A stretch of DNA of 64,000 bases from Alphaproteobacteria bacterium (lineage in GTDB: Bacteria > Pseudomonadota > Alphaproteobacteria > Micavibrionales > Micavibrionaceae), in NCBI GenBank assembly GCA_030750865.1, contig JASMHE010000008.1:186001-250000 (forward strand). The letters run 5' to 3'. The notes under the pieces are model-generated. The model was not told where the DNA came from and made no database searches. It was given only the letters and a program-made list of their open reading frames with translations. The first letter of the stretch is position 1. Each line of letters opens with the position of its first letter. A program made the translations under genes and the position numbers. This document shows positions 25,025-34,469 of this stretch, piece after piece.

Positions 25025-28000
25025 ATGATTAAGAATATCGCGAAAAAAGCCGATGTATGGCACTTGATAGAACGAGGTGAACTGGTTGAGCATCACTTCG
25101 ACTTCGAGGCATTTTCGCTTGAAACAAATTTCGCGCAAATCGCCTCTTATGGTGATGCGATCGGTGATATTGCGGGCAACTTTATCGATTCCACCGAATA
25201 TCATGTAAAGCGCCCTGATCGTTATATCCCGACCATTGAATCGCTGGCTGTGACCAAGACAGGGCCATACGAGTTGGAAGAAGAAGGGCGCCTTGACCAT
25301 CACGAAGCAATGGGCAAGATTGCAGGTCGTTTTGAAAGCGCATCAATGATGGTGCAGCACCTTGACCTTGAAAGCGAAGACATTTCTTTTGAAACGGTGC
25401 GCGTGTTCGGTAATGAAGAATACGGCAAAGAACATCAGGAAACGGTTTTGAAATATCCGCTTCTGGATGATGAAGGTAACGTTGTTTATGATGTGCGCAT
25501 CCATCCTGATCGCAATATGATTGCCTTCCGTCTGGATGATGATGTCGAGAGTGATTATTACCACAATGAAGATGTGACGTTTTACCGTGATGAAAACGGT
25601 GACCGCTGGAAGATGATTAAGCCGCGGACGTTGGAAAGCGGGTATCGCATCAAATGGTATGATATGGCTGTGTTGCGGGCGAATTTGATTCGTGCCGGAT
25701 ATCACCCGAAAAACACATTCTTTGCGCATTCAAAAGCGACCATTACCGACAAGGAAATGGCGAAAAACCACGCGGTTGACGGTTACAGCGTTGTGATGAA
25801 CACGCATCTGTTCGGTAAGCATGGTGAAGAAGGGCTGCAAATTGACCGCCGTATTGATCAAAATACCGGCGAGGATGTCTCCTCAGCCAAGCTGGAATTG
25901 GTGATGCAGAAAAATTCTCGTTTTGAGAACGCGACACTCGGTATTTCCGAAGGTGTGCGCATGCCGGATGGGTCTGTTTATGACCAACGCAAAGCGCATA
26001 AGAGCCCAGCTTATGACTCGATGGCATCGTACCAGATTTATAATTTCTGCCGGAAGCTCGAGCCGGAAATCTTGAAAGAGATTGAGGTTCAGGCCGATAA
26101 ATCAGCGTTACAGGCAATGCTGCCCGGTAATAACCTTGTTGATCCGCAATTTCCGATTTTCGGTATGTTGCGCAATGACTGGCGTACGCAGCCGCATGCT
26201 GATCCGCTGGCGTTCGTTGGCTTTGATGACCGTCAGGGGAAACCGCCGCGCCGCGCGATTCTGGCACGCCTTGATATTGATTTGCGCAATTACAAATATA
26301 ACGGGCAGACATTGCTCGATATGTTGAAAGCGCACGAAGAAACGGATGATGCGCATCTGTACCAAAGCCCGATTTACCGCCTGTTGAAGGATAAATTGTT
26401 CCAGCATGATTGCCCGTTCCGTATCGAAGGATTGAAACGCTGGGGCGGCGCAATCCCGTTTGATAAATGCTTTAATTCGAAAAGCAGCGCAACATGGGAT
26501 ATCGAAGAACTGGACAGCAATTTTGCTTTCTTGCGCAGCCATCCGGCGCTCAAAGAAGCGATCATGGATTGTGTCGAGATTATCAACTATGAACGCCAGC
26601 AGGAATTTGAAACACCGGCCAATCCGATCATGGAAGAACAGTGGCTGTATAGCGGTTTTGGCGAGCTTGATTATTATGAGCGCGAAGCCGAGTACGAACG
26701 TTATAAGCGCCGCAAAGACGGTATGAAGTCTTATGTCGGGAAGGGGCGCATTCACTCCTTTGCCGAAATGCTGTTCGAACGCGCCAGCCGTGAATATATC
26801 TTCTTCAATGATATGGATAATTTCCTGCATCATGGCTTTATCCAGCCGCATCCGATTGACTGGAGCGATGATGACGATGTTGTGAAGAATTACGGTGAAC
26901 AACTGCGCAAGATTTACCGCAAGTTGAAGAAGAAAGATTCGCCGCATGTGGCACTGTTCAAACGTTTTGTCGTGGATGAGAAATTCAAGCCATCCAAGAG
27001 CCCTGATGTCTTGCGCCGTTTCCGTACAGAAACACTGAAACGTTTGCTGCGTAACGATGAAAAAGAGCGCAACGACAAGAATTCCGATTTTGCCGATGGC
27101 TTCATCGACAGTAAAAATTTCAACAAGCGCCGTCAGATTTTTGCAAACGCATCACGTGATTTCCGTGTGATTGATGAAGGCGGCCGCGAAGTGTCATTGA
27201 ATGTGCTGCGTGATCTGTACCGCACATGGCCCAATGAAGTCATTCAGCGCTTTGATAACAAGAAATGGCGTATCCAGTTCTATCGTTTGTCGTCCGAGCC
27301 ATCAGTGTCTGCGATTCTGATGCAGTTTGCAGATAAGGGACGTTTGAAAGAATTGCCCGAAATCTGGCAGGACCGCTATGACACATTAAAACGTCTGTAT
27401 CTGAACGGACCGCCGAACCAGAATGATTTGTCGGATTCTGATATTCGTTGGTTGGGGATACCGCAACTGGACCGCCAGTTGAAAGCGCTTGAAGTAAACG
27501 CCAAAGGCGGCAGCTTCAAAGAAGGGCTGCGTCGTGTTTTCCGCGATGCAACGGCAGCCGGCGCGGCGGAAATTTACCTGCAGTCCGATGAAGGGCAACG
27601 TTTCTTGTCTGATTACCGTGAATTTCTGGATACGATCCGTAAAGGCAATGCGCTGAGCGAGGATTTTGTCGAGGCGCTGCATTATGATCCGGAAACGGGC
27701 GCGCCGTATGATTATATCGAATTCGAAATTCCGCAAAGCCGGAACAGACATGTCATTATTGATGTGCCGGACCCGCATTTACGCGCACCATTGCATGATA
27801 TTCGCGTGGGTGTGACCTCGCTTGTCGTACCGGAAATCAGCAAAAGCAAGCGTGACAAAATTGAAAAGGGATATCCGGTTATTCTGCGCGGCCAGCAAAC
27901 AGGACGCTTGTATGCCGCCGGCAAGACAGATATAGCAAAAGCCTTGCCGGAAAACGGTTCGACCGAAGATTATTATGATCTGGCGCGCCGTGCTTATGAA

Positions 28001-28663
28001 GGGGAAGCGGGAATGAACTTTCCGTCGGCCAGTAAACGTGATGTGATCGTCATTCAGGACGTTATGCCGCTGGCGGCAACGCGCAAGATCGATCCGTCTG
28101 TACCGACATTCCGCGTGCCGCTCGTCTATCTGGACGGTCTTGTGGCGCCTGAGCTGGCCTTCAGAGAGAAAAGAGAGCCGATACAAGGATTGTTGATGCC
28201 ATCTGATGTTATTCATCAGCGTGTCGAGGAAGGGCAGTCCATTCGTTTCCGTGGTATGGTTGCGGAAATGAATGCCAAAATCGAAGGCACGGAAGGCGAA
28301 GAAACGGGCGATATTTATGAATCAAACGTTGTTTCGGTCAACAGAATCACCGTCGGTGAGCTATGGTCGCAAATTCAGGACGGGTCCTTCACAGATGCGG
28401 ATGCGCGCCGTTACGGCTATGCCGGGGCTTATCCACTGCGTGACAGCTTGTTACAAAGCTATAATCAGGTCATGTCACCTGATCCATATGCCGAAGAGCT
28501 GACACTGATCGAATTCGACAAAGTCGATAAGAAGAGCTGGGCTTATTTCAACCCGCCGGAAGCGCCGCGCGCGGCGATGGTGGCGAAGGGGCAGCGCGTG
28601 TCGCCGTCTGCATATCGTGATTTGTCTGGTGTGAAGCCTGTGAACGGTCCGCAGCCCGGATAA
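25025..28663 (+). CDS. Exonuclease I (SbcB)-like protein with C-terminal extension
   Basis: 1212 residues against ~475 for E. coli ExoI. Residues ~20-700 align with ExoI: FDFEAF (D26, E28, motif I), AQIASYGDAIGD, YIPTIESLAVTKTGP, then D213 in YDMAVLRANLIRAGYHP, which aligns without gaps to ExoI FDDEVTRNIFYRNFYDP, and later the SH3-like and C-domain blocks. Motif III, AHDAMAD in ExoI, reads AYDSMAS (329-335), so the catalytic His and last Asp seem replaced by Tyr330 and Ser335. The nearby H325 might compensate. Residues ~870-1212 are a further unknown region with beta-rich segments. It may be a DNA-binding pseudo-exonuclease or an altered nuclease. Weak Shine-Dalgarno; last gene of the cluster; no clear terminator in the 236 bp before tRNA-Asn. 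Confidence 0.85.
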   Translation: MIKNIAKKADVWHLIERGELVEHHFDFEAFSLETNFAQIASYGDAIGDIAGNFIDSTEYHVKRPDRYIPTIESLAVTKTGPYELEEEGRLDHHEAMGKIAGRFESASMMVQHLDLESEDISFETVRVFGNEEYGKEHQETVLKYPLLDDEGNVVYDVRIHPDRNMIAFRLDDDVESDYYHNEDVTFYRDENGDRWKMIKPRTLESGYRIKWYDMAVLRANLIRAGYHPKNTFFAHSKATITDKEMAKNHAVDGYSVVMNTHLFGKHGEEGLQIDRRIDQNTGEDVSSAKLELVMQKNSRFENATLGISEGVRMPDGSVYDQRKAHKSPAYDSMASYQIYNFCRKLEPEILKEIEVQADKSALQAMLPGNNLVDPQFPIFGMLRNDWRTQPHADPLAFVGFDDRQGKPPRRAILARLDIDLRNYKYNGQTLLDMLKAHEETDDAHLYQSPIYRLLKDKLFQHDCPFRIEGLKRWGGAIPFDKCFNSKSSATWDIEELDSNFAFLRSHPALKEAIMDCVEIINYERQQEFETPANPIMEEQWLYSGFGELDYYEREAEYERYKRRKDGMKSYVGKGRIHSFAEMLFERASREYIFFNDMDNFLHHGFIQPHPIDWSDDDDVVKNYGEQLRKIYRKLKKKDSPHVALFKRFVVDEKFKPSKSPDVLRRFRTETLKRLLRNDEKERNDKNSDFADGFIDSKNFNKRRQIFANASRDFRVIDEGGREVSLNVLRDLYRTWPNEVIQRFDNKKWRIQFYRLSSEPSVSAILMQFADKGRLKELPEIWQDRYDTLKRLYLNGPPNQNDLSDSDIRWLGIPQLDRQLKALEVNAKGGSFKEGLRRVFRDATAAGAAEIYLQSDEGQRFLSDYREFLDTIRKGNALSEDFVEALHYDPETGAPYDYIEFEIPQSRNRHVIIDVPDPHLRAPLHDIRVGVTSLVVPEISKSKRDKIEKGYPVILRGQQTGRLYAAGKTDIAKALPENGSTEDYYDLARRAYEGEAGMNFPSASKRDVIVIQDVMPLAATRKIDPSVPTFRVPLVYLDGLVAPELAFREKREPIQGLLMPSDVIHQRVEEGQSIRFRGMVAEMNAKIEGTEGEETGDIYESNVVSVNRITVGELWSQIQDGSFTDADARRYGYAGAYPLRDSLLQSYNQVMSPDPYAEELTLIEFDKVDKKSWAYFNPPEAPRAAMVAKGQRVSPSAYRDLSGVKPVNGPQPG

Positions 28664-28899
28664 TAAAGCTATAAGCTGTCGTTGACTGCGATATGCACCG
28701 TTACTGCGTCGTTTTACGGCATTCCTTGCTTGCCTGCATCTCATACATTGTCATTCGTTGATCTCTATCTTCTGCTTCAGGCGGAGGGAATTGATGTACG
28801 CGCTGTGTATTATTTCAACGAATATGTGCGAGAACATTGTTCAGCCGCCGGTTCATGGGCTGTTATTTCGTGGAATAGCATTGTTGGGAAAAGAAAGAA

Positions 28900-28974
28900 T
28901 GGCTCCCCGAGCAGGATTCGAACCTGCGGCCAAACGATTAACAGTCGTTTGCTCTACCGCTGAGCTATCGGGGA
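28900..28974 (-). tRNA. tRNA-Asn (GTT anticodon)
   Basis: On the minus strand: acceptor TCCCCGA / TCGGGGA with G73 and encoded CCA, D arm TAGCTCAGCGGTAGAGCA, anticodon stem AACGA / TCGTT around CTGTTAA (anticodon GTT), T arm GGTTCGAATCC. Marks the right edge of the three-gene cluster. Confidence 0.97.
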
Positions 28975-29065
28975 ACAGCCAAAAGCTTGTATGTTATGCC
29001 GTTTCTACATTTTTTTGTCAATGTCATTTTCCAAAAAAATACGACTCTCCTGAGAGGGAGAAAAA

Positions 29066-29139
29066 TGGAGGCACGAGCCGGAATCGAACCGGCGTACGAG
29101 GATTTGCAGTCCTCTGCATCACCACTCTGCCATCGCGCC
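29066..29139 (-). tRNA. tRNA-Cys (GCA anticodon)
   Basis: On the minus strand: acceptor GGCGCGA / TCGTGCC with the U73 discriminator expected for Cys and encoded CCA, anticodon stem GAGGA / TCCTC around CTGCAAA (anticodon GCA), T arm GGTTCGATTCC. Co-oriented with tRNA-Asn, 91 bp upstream of it. Confidence 0.97.
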
Positions 29140-29274
29140 TCTAGGCAGTGGTATCCTTATAAACCAATATACGTTATATTGTAAAGAAGTTAACTGGGGC
29201 TTTTCATTCATTTTCTGATGGATTATATATAAGCCAGAGATTCTGAATAACGTTTCATAAGGAGTATCCCTTTC

Positions 29275-29940
29275 ATGACAGTCGATTACGATGCGTGCCG
29301 CAAGAATATGGTAGAATGCCAGTTATGCACGAATGGCATTATTGATGAAGATATTATCCGTTTTTTCGAGGATATTCCGAGAGAGTTTTTCCTGCCGGAT
29401 GAGAAAAAGCCGTTCGCCTATGTCGATGAAGATATCATGCTGGATGAGGATGAATTTTTGCTCGAACCTTTAATTCATGCCCGTTTGTTGCAGTTGGCCG
29501 CACTGAAGAAAAGCGATGTCATGTTGAACATCGGTGATTCTACGGGATATGTCTCCGCTGTGGCCGCAAACCTTGTCGGCACTGTGGTTACGATCGAGAA
29601 AAAAGCCGGTCTTCTGGACCGTGCGCGGGAAATCTGGGCGGCGCATTCCACATGTAATGTGGCAACGGTCGAAGGCGTCTATGTAGATGGATCGCCTGAA
29701 AATGGGCCTTATGACGTTATTCTGATTAATGGCGCTGTTGTGAACTTGCCCGAAAAATTGAAAGACCAACTCGCCGTGAACGGCAAATTGCTCTATGTTC
29801 ATCGTCCGACCCCGCTGGGATCAGGAAAGATCAAAGTGATTACACGTGTGGACGAGAATGAATTTTCAGAAGTGACGTACCATGATTCGTCTGCACCTTA
29901 TGTCGACGGTTTTGCACCGGAAGAAGAGTTTGTCTTTTAA
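29275..29940 (+). CDS. Protein-L-isoaspartate O-methyltransferase family protein
   Basis: 221 residues. N terminus MVECQLCTNGIIDEDIIRFFEDIPREFFLP and YVDEDIMLDEDEFLLEP are the conserved PCMT entry region; the SAM-binding motif is degenerate (LNIGDSTGYVSAVAANLVGTVVTIEK). This is the alphaproteobacterial Pcm-like branch. Repair of isoaspartyl residues is the family reaction, but the GxGxG-type motif is weakened (GDSTGY), so activity is uncertain. AAGGAG lies properly before the ATG at 29275. Upstream are two divergent tRNA genes, downstream popZ. Confidence 0.85.
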   Translation: MTVDYDACRKNMVECQLCTNGIIDEDIIRFFEDIPREFFLPDEKKPFAYVDEDIMLDEDEFLLEPLIHARLLQLAALKKSDVMLNIGDSTGYVSAVAANLVGTVVTIEKKAGLLDRAREIWAAHSTCNVATVEGVYVDGSPENGPYDVILINGAVVNLPEKLKDQLAVNGKLLYVHRPTPLGSGKIKVITRVDENEFSEVTYHDSSAPYVDGFAPEEEFVF

Positions 29941-30089
29941 GGTTGCGTGATTGCAGCGTCGTTTTGAGATCAATTTCTTGGGGATTGTCCATGAATCTGT
30001 GTTGATAGATCTTCAACATGTTTTGACAAGGCGTTACTTTTGCTACAAGATTACAAATAATATTGAATTAACCAAAATTAGAACCACTT

Positions 30090-30710
30090 ATGTCAGATAA
30101 TTCAACAGAAGAAGAACCATCGATCGAGGAGATCTTGTCATCCATCCGTCAGATTATTTCTGACGACGATGAGGACGCGACGACGGAAGAGACTGTTGAA
30201 GAAGAGGCCGCCGCTGAACCTGATGTTGCGCCGGAACCAGAGCCAGAGCCTGAGGAACCTGTTGAAGAACCTGAGCCTGAGGTGGAAGCGGAACCTGAGC
30301 CCGAGCCAGAGCCCGAGGAACCCGAGGAAGAGGATGTTTTCGAATTGACGGAAGATTATCTGGAAGAAGACGACGAAATTCTGCCCGAGCCAGAGCCGGT
30401 TGATCTTGATTTTGATGCGGCAGAAGACGAGCCTGCACCTACACCGGAACCGGTCGAAGAAAAGCCGGCAGCAGAAACAGTGCCTGATACGGATATTCTT
30501 TCGGAAAAAGCGGCATCTGCTGCACTGGGCGGGTTCACAAAACTTGCCGATAGCGTACGTCTCGGTCAGGGCGATGCGACAATCCACCAGATTGTTCAAG
30601 ACCTGTTGAAACCAATGTTGGCAGAATGGCTTGATGACAACCTGCCCGACATTATAGAGCGTCTTGTTCAGCAGGAATTGGATAAGCTGTCCGGCAAAAT
30701 CAAAAAATAA
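30090..30710 (+). CDS. popZ: PopZ-like polar organising protein (DUF2497)
   Basis: 206 residues. The N-terminal helix EPSIEEILSSIRQIISDDDED is the PopZ client-binding motif; residues ~35-115 are an extremely acidic Pro/Glu-rich disordered linker (repeating EPEPEPEEP); the C-terminal ~60 residues (GDATIHQIVQDLLKPMLAEWLDDNLPDIIERLVQQELDKL) are the conserved oligomerisation helices. In Caulobacter PopZ forms polar condensates that anchor the ParB-centromere complex. Location directly upstream of valS is the conserved alphaproteobacterial arrangement. The repetitive codons make spurious ORFs in other frames. Confidence 0.93.
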   Translation: MSDNSTEEEPSIEEILSSIRQIISDDDEDATTEETVEEEAAAEPDVAPEPEPEPEEPVEEPEPEVEAEPEPEPEPEEPEEEDVFELTEDYLEEDDEILPEPEPVDLDFDAAEDEPAPTPEPVEEKPAAETVPDTDILSEKAASAALGGFTKLADSVRLGQGDATIHQIVQDLLKPMLAEWLDDNLPDIIERLVQQELDKLSGKIKK

Positions 30711-30834
30711 TCATTTCATGATCGGAATAAATCAGGTTTTTTGCGGGAAATCGGTTGGATTTCTGGCGGTTTTGCGCTATCCAATTATCTTGGGTTTTGA
30801 ATTTTGGAACGGCAATTTAAAGGATTAAAACAGT

Positions 30835-33504
30835 ATGTCCGGTGAACTCGATAAAACTTTCGATTATCAGCAAGCAGAGCAAAAGCAATATAAGAAATGG
30901 GAAGCAACAGGGGCATTTGCCTGTGATGCAGCCAAAGAGGGGCAGCCATTTTCTATTATGATGCCGCCGCCAAATGTCACCGGCAGTCTGCATATGGGGC
31001 ATGCCCTGAATATGACGTTGCAGGATATTTTGACCCGTTTCAAACGTATGAAAGGCTATAATACGCTGTGGCAACCCGGTACGGACCATGCCGGTATTGC
31101 AACGCAAATGGTTGTCGAACGGAAGCTGGAAGAACAACAAATCAAGCGCGGCCGTGATTTGAATCGCGAGCAGTTCCTGGAAAAAGTCTGGGAATGGAAA
31201 GCGGAATCAGGCGGGACAATTGTGAACCAGCTTCGTCGCCTCGGAACCACGCCGGACTGGAGTCGTGAGCGCTTCACGATGGATGAAGGGCTGTCCAAAG
31301 CCGTGCGGAAGGTTTTTGTGCAGTTGCACGGCGAGGGGCTTATTTATCGTGACAAGCGGCTTGTGAACTGGGACCCGAAATTCCACACAGCGATTTCCGA
31401 TCTGGAGGTCGAGCAAAAAGAAGTCAAAGGTCATATGTGGCACATTGAATACCCGATTGAAGGGGATCAGGCCATGACAATCCGTGTTGCAACAACGCGT
31501 CCGGAAACGATGTTCGGTGATACGGCTGTGGCTGTGCATCCTGACGATGAACGATACAAGAATCTGGTTGGTAAATTTGCCGTGCTGCCGATTTCAAACC
31601 GATTGATTCCGATTGTTGCTGATGAACATGCCGATCCGGAGCAGGGCAGCGGTGCGGTGAAAATCACACCGGCGCATGATTTTAACGACTTTGAAGTCGG
31701 CCGCCGTCATGATCTGACGATGATTAACGTGCTGGATATCAATGCCTGCATGAACGAAAACGCGCCTGAGGCTTATCAGGGCATGGACCGCTATGAAGCG
31801 CGCAAGCAGGTCTTGAAAGAGCTGGAAGAGCTTGATTTGCTCGCTGGTGTCGAAGATATCACGCATGTTGTGCCCTATGGCGACCGTTCCGGTGTTGTGA
31901 TTGAACCTTATTTGACTGATCAGTGGTATGTAAATGCCAAAGAGCTTGCCAAGCCGGCAATTCAAGCCGTGCGGGACGGGCGTACAAAATTTGTGCCTCA
32001 GCAATGGGAAAACACTTATTTCAACTGGATGGAAAATATCCAGCCGTGGTGTATTTCGCGTCAGCTATGGTGGGGACATCGTATTCCGGCGTGGTATGCG
32101 GAAGATGGCAGTATTTTTGTCGCCGAGAGCGAGGACGACGCAAAAGCACAAGCGCGCGAAAAATTCGGCGAAGATGTGCCGTTGGCGCAGGATGAAGATG
32201 TGCTGGATACGTGGTTCTCGTCTGCGTTATGGCCGTTTTCAACGCTGGGATGGCCGGACCAAACGCCGGAACTGGATACATATTATCAAACAGATGTGCT
32301 GGTGACCGGATTTGATATTATTTTCTTCTGGGTTGCGCGCATGATGATGATGGGATTGCATTTTATGGATGAAGCGCCGTTCCACACGGTTTACATTCAC
32401 GCGCTTGTCCGTGATGCGAAGGGGCAGAAGATGTCCAAATCAAAGGGCAATGTTATTGATCCGCTGACTTTGATCGACAAATTCGGCACGGACGCGCTGC
32501 GCTTTACATTGACGGCAATGGCCGCGCAGGGGCGCGATATCAAATTGTCCGAAGACCGTGTTGAAGGATACCGCAACTTTGGAACGAAGCTGTGGAATGC
32601 ATCACGTTATTGCCAGATGAATGAATGTTTGCCGTCGGATGACTTTGATCCGTCTGCGGTTACCTTTACGCCGAATAAATGGATCATCCATGAAATCGCA
32701 AATGTGAAGGCTCGCATTGAAGAAGCTCTGGATGCGTATAAATTCAACGATGCCGCAACAGCAATCTATCAGTTTGTCTGGGGTACGTTTTGTGACTGGT
32801 ATCTGGAATTTACAAAGCCGTTATTGGCGGATGATGCTGATGACGCGGCATTAAAGGATGAAATCCGTCATACAACAGGCTGGATTTTGGAACAGATTCT
32901 TATTTTGCTGAATCCGTTTATGCCTTATGTCACAGAAGAGCTGCAGGAAAAGCTGTTAAAACGCGATACATTGCTGCTCGAAACAGCGTGGCCGTCTTAT
33001 GGTGAAGAGTTTTCTGACGATGACGCCGCGGCGGAAATGGACTGGGTGATGCGTATTGTGTCGGAAATCCGCAGTGTACGTTCGGACATGAATGTGCCGG
33101 CAGGGGCGTGGCTTACCATGCTTGTGAAGGACATGAAGGACGAGCGCGCCGATATTCTGGATAAATATGATGATGTCATCAAACGCATGGCCCGCTTGAA
33201 GACGGTGGATGTGTTGCAGGATGCGGATGTGCCGACCGGTTCGATTCAGACAGTTGTTGACGAAGCGACGCTGATCTTGCCGATTGCCGATATTATCGAT
33301 CTTGATAAAGAGCGTGCGCGCCTGAAAAAAGAGATTGATAAGATCAATAAAGATATCAAGCAAATCAACGGCAAGCTGAGCAATGAGAAATTCTTGCAGA
33401 ATGCGCCTCAAGATGTTGTTGAGGAGCAAAAACGCCGGAAAGATGATGCGGAAAAGCTTCTAAATAAGCTGAGTAGTGCATTGGAACAGCTGGCTGCGGC
33501 GTAA
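30835..33504 (+). CDS. valS: Valyl-tRNA synthetase
   Basis: 889-residue class Ia aminoacyl-tRNA synthetase. HIGH-type motif HMGH at 53-56 within PPPNVTGSLHMGHALN, KMSKS at 532-536, editing (CP1) domain in between (TTRPETMFGDTAVAVHP), and a C-terminal coiled-coil tRNA-binding arm (LDKERARLKKEIDKINKDIKQ). All expected parts are present and the length is normal. Follows popZ by ~125 bp with AAAGGA ~9 bases before the ATG. Confidence 0.98.
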   Translation: MSGELDKTFDYQQAEQKQYKKWEATGAFACDAAKEGQPFSIMMPPPNVTGSLHMGHALNMTLQDILTRFKRMKGYNTLWQPGTDHAGIATQMVVERKLEEQQIKRGRDLNREQFLEKVWEWKAESGGTIVNQLRRLGTTPDWSRERFTMDEGLSKAVRKVFVQLHGEGLIYRDKRLVNWDPKFHTAISDLEVEQKEVKGHMWHIEYPIEGDQAMTIRVATTRPETMFGDTAVAVHPDDERYKNLVGKFAVLPISNRLIPIVADEHADPEQGSGAVKITPAHDFNDFEVGRRHDLTMINVLDINACMNENAPEAYQGMDRYEARKQVLKELEELDLLAGVEDITHVVPYGDRSGVVIEPYLTDQWYVNAKELAKPAIQAVRDGRTKFVPQQWENTYFNWMENIQPWCISRQLWWGHRIPAWYAEDGSIFVAESEDDAKAQAREKFGEDVPLAQDEDVLDTWFSSALWPFSTLGWPDQTPELDTYYQTDVLVTGFDIIFFWVARMMMMGLHFMDEAPFHTVYIHALVRDAKGQKMSKSKGNVIDPLTLIDKFGTDALRFTLTAMAAQGRDIKLSEDRVEGYRNFGTKLWNASRYCQMNECLPSDDFDPSAVTFTPNKWIIHEIANVKARIEEALDAYKFNDAATAIYQFVWGTFCDWYLEFTKPLLADDADDAALKDEIRHTTGWILEQILILLNPFMPYVTEELQEKLLKRDTLLLETAWPSYGEEFSDDDAAAEMDWVMRIVSEIRSVRSDMNVPAGAWLTMLVKDMKDERADILDKYDDVIKRMARLKTVDVLQDADVPTGSIQTVVDEATLILPIADIIDLDKERARLKKEIDKINKDIKQINGKLSNEKFLQNAPQDVVEEQKRRKDDAEKLLNKLSSALEQLAAA

Positions 33505-33676
33505 TATCCTGCGTAGGGCTATCCATGCGGAAAAACGTGTAATAAAAAGCTTTGGGCGTGCGTGGCAAATGTTTGTCCTGCCTTACCTTGTTATTATTTG
33601 ACATAATTTGACAGGGGGTATTGTTTTATGTTCCAATGGTGTCTTGAAGAGAAAAGATGCAGGAGATATAGAGGAC

Positions 33677-34402
33677 ATGCTTGGTATGGGAAACTCAAAA
33701 ACACTGAAAACATCACACGACCAAGCCCGTGGGCGCGATCAATTGATTCTGGATTATAACCATAATCTGCATTATGGGACATATCTGGAGGCCTCAAGCG
33801 CTTTGGCAGTTTTGGCACAAGACGGGCATTTGGCTGACAATAATTGTGCGGAAGCGATTGTGGAAAGTGCGTCTTCGCTCATAGAAAAAGCGAATTTTCT
33901 GCAATTGCAATCAGCATTCCAACATAATTTCTATGCGTTTGCGAAAATGGATAAATCAATCTCGACCAAAGTGTTTGGCGGTGTTCTTGACCGTCTTGCT
34001 GAAAAGCCGGTGATGAATGCTGTTGATTATCCGCAGCGCGCTTTCTTTTTACAAACCATGATTCGCTCTGCTGATGCAGAATTCGGGCATATTCAGAGCC
34101 GTGCGACGGATGAATGGAAGGCGATGATGCAAATGACAAAAGAGCAATGTGATGAAGAGGCCTATATTGCGGCGCTGCTGAATGCGGCAAAGGGAACGCC
34201 GAAATGTGATCTGAACTACATGGCGGCACATATGTGGCATGATTATGTGGTGAAAGACGTGGCTGCAGAAGATAAAGACCATGCGCAGGCATTGATTAGC
34301 CGTGATTATGATACGTTTAACGGGGTTGTTGCCGGATCATTACAGAATAGGAATTTTGGGGCGCTATGCAGGTGCCTGCTGTTATATAGGCGGCTTATAT
34401 AG
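33677..34402 (+). CDS. Unknown helical protein
   Basis: 241 residues from the ATG at 33677 (MLGMGNSKT; GAGG just upstream). The frame is open back to a TTG at 33608 without a better ribosome site. Mostly alpha-helical by composition, no signal peptide or membrane segment, three Cys in the last third, and an odd hydrophobic/basic end (CRCLLLYRRLI). I recognise no family. It resembles a repeat-like helical scaffold (EAIVESASSLIEKANFLQLQ). Followed at once by a bidirectional terminator shared with rpmE, so it is either alone or a read-through from valS (172 bp upstream). Confidence 0.65.
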   Translation: MLGMGNSKTLKTSHDQARGRDQLILDYNHNLHYGTYLEASSALAVLAQDGHLADNNCAEAIVESASSLIEKANFLQLQSAFQHNFYAFAKMDKSISTKVFGGVLDRLAEKPVMNAVDYPQRAFFLQTMIRSADAEFGHIQSRATDEWKAMMQMTKEQCDEEAYIAALLNAAKGTPKCDLNYMAAHMWHDYVVKDVAAEDKDHAQALISRDYDTFNGVVAGSLQNRNFGALCRCLLLYRRLI

Positions 34403-34416
34403 CGAGAGTTGAGCAA

Positions 34417-34449
34417 TAAAAAAGCAGCCGGAAGTGGCTGCTTTTTTTG
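34417..34449. terminator. Bidirectional intrinsic terminator
   Basis: AAAAAAGCAGCC, a 6-base loop GGAAGT, then GGCTGCTTTTTTT. A tract and T tract flank the stem on both sides, serving the unknown gene ending at 34402 (plus) and rpmE ending at 34470 (minus). Confidence 0.93.
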
Positions 34450-34469
34450 AATCATAATATTCAAAGAGC

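Noticed and set aside
18744-28900. The three-gene cluster as an integrated island with attachment-site repeats
   Set aside because: The 3' end of tRNA-Arg is not repeated near 28.66-28.90 kb, no integrase or transposase is present, and codon usage in the genes looks like that of the neighbours. tRNA flanking alone is not evidence of integration.
28758-29184. Short plus-strand open frames reading MAPRAGFEPA and EARAGIEPAYED
   Set aside because: They run across tRNA-Asn and tRNA-Cys in antisense; this is the classical false protein produced by translating the complement of tRNA genes.
30138-30599. Antisense open frames and apparent DNA repeats in the popZ gene
   Set aside because: They come from repetitive Glu/Pro codons of the disordered linker; no ribosome sites or homology support them.
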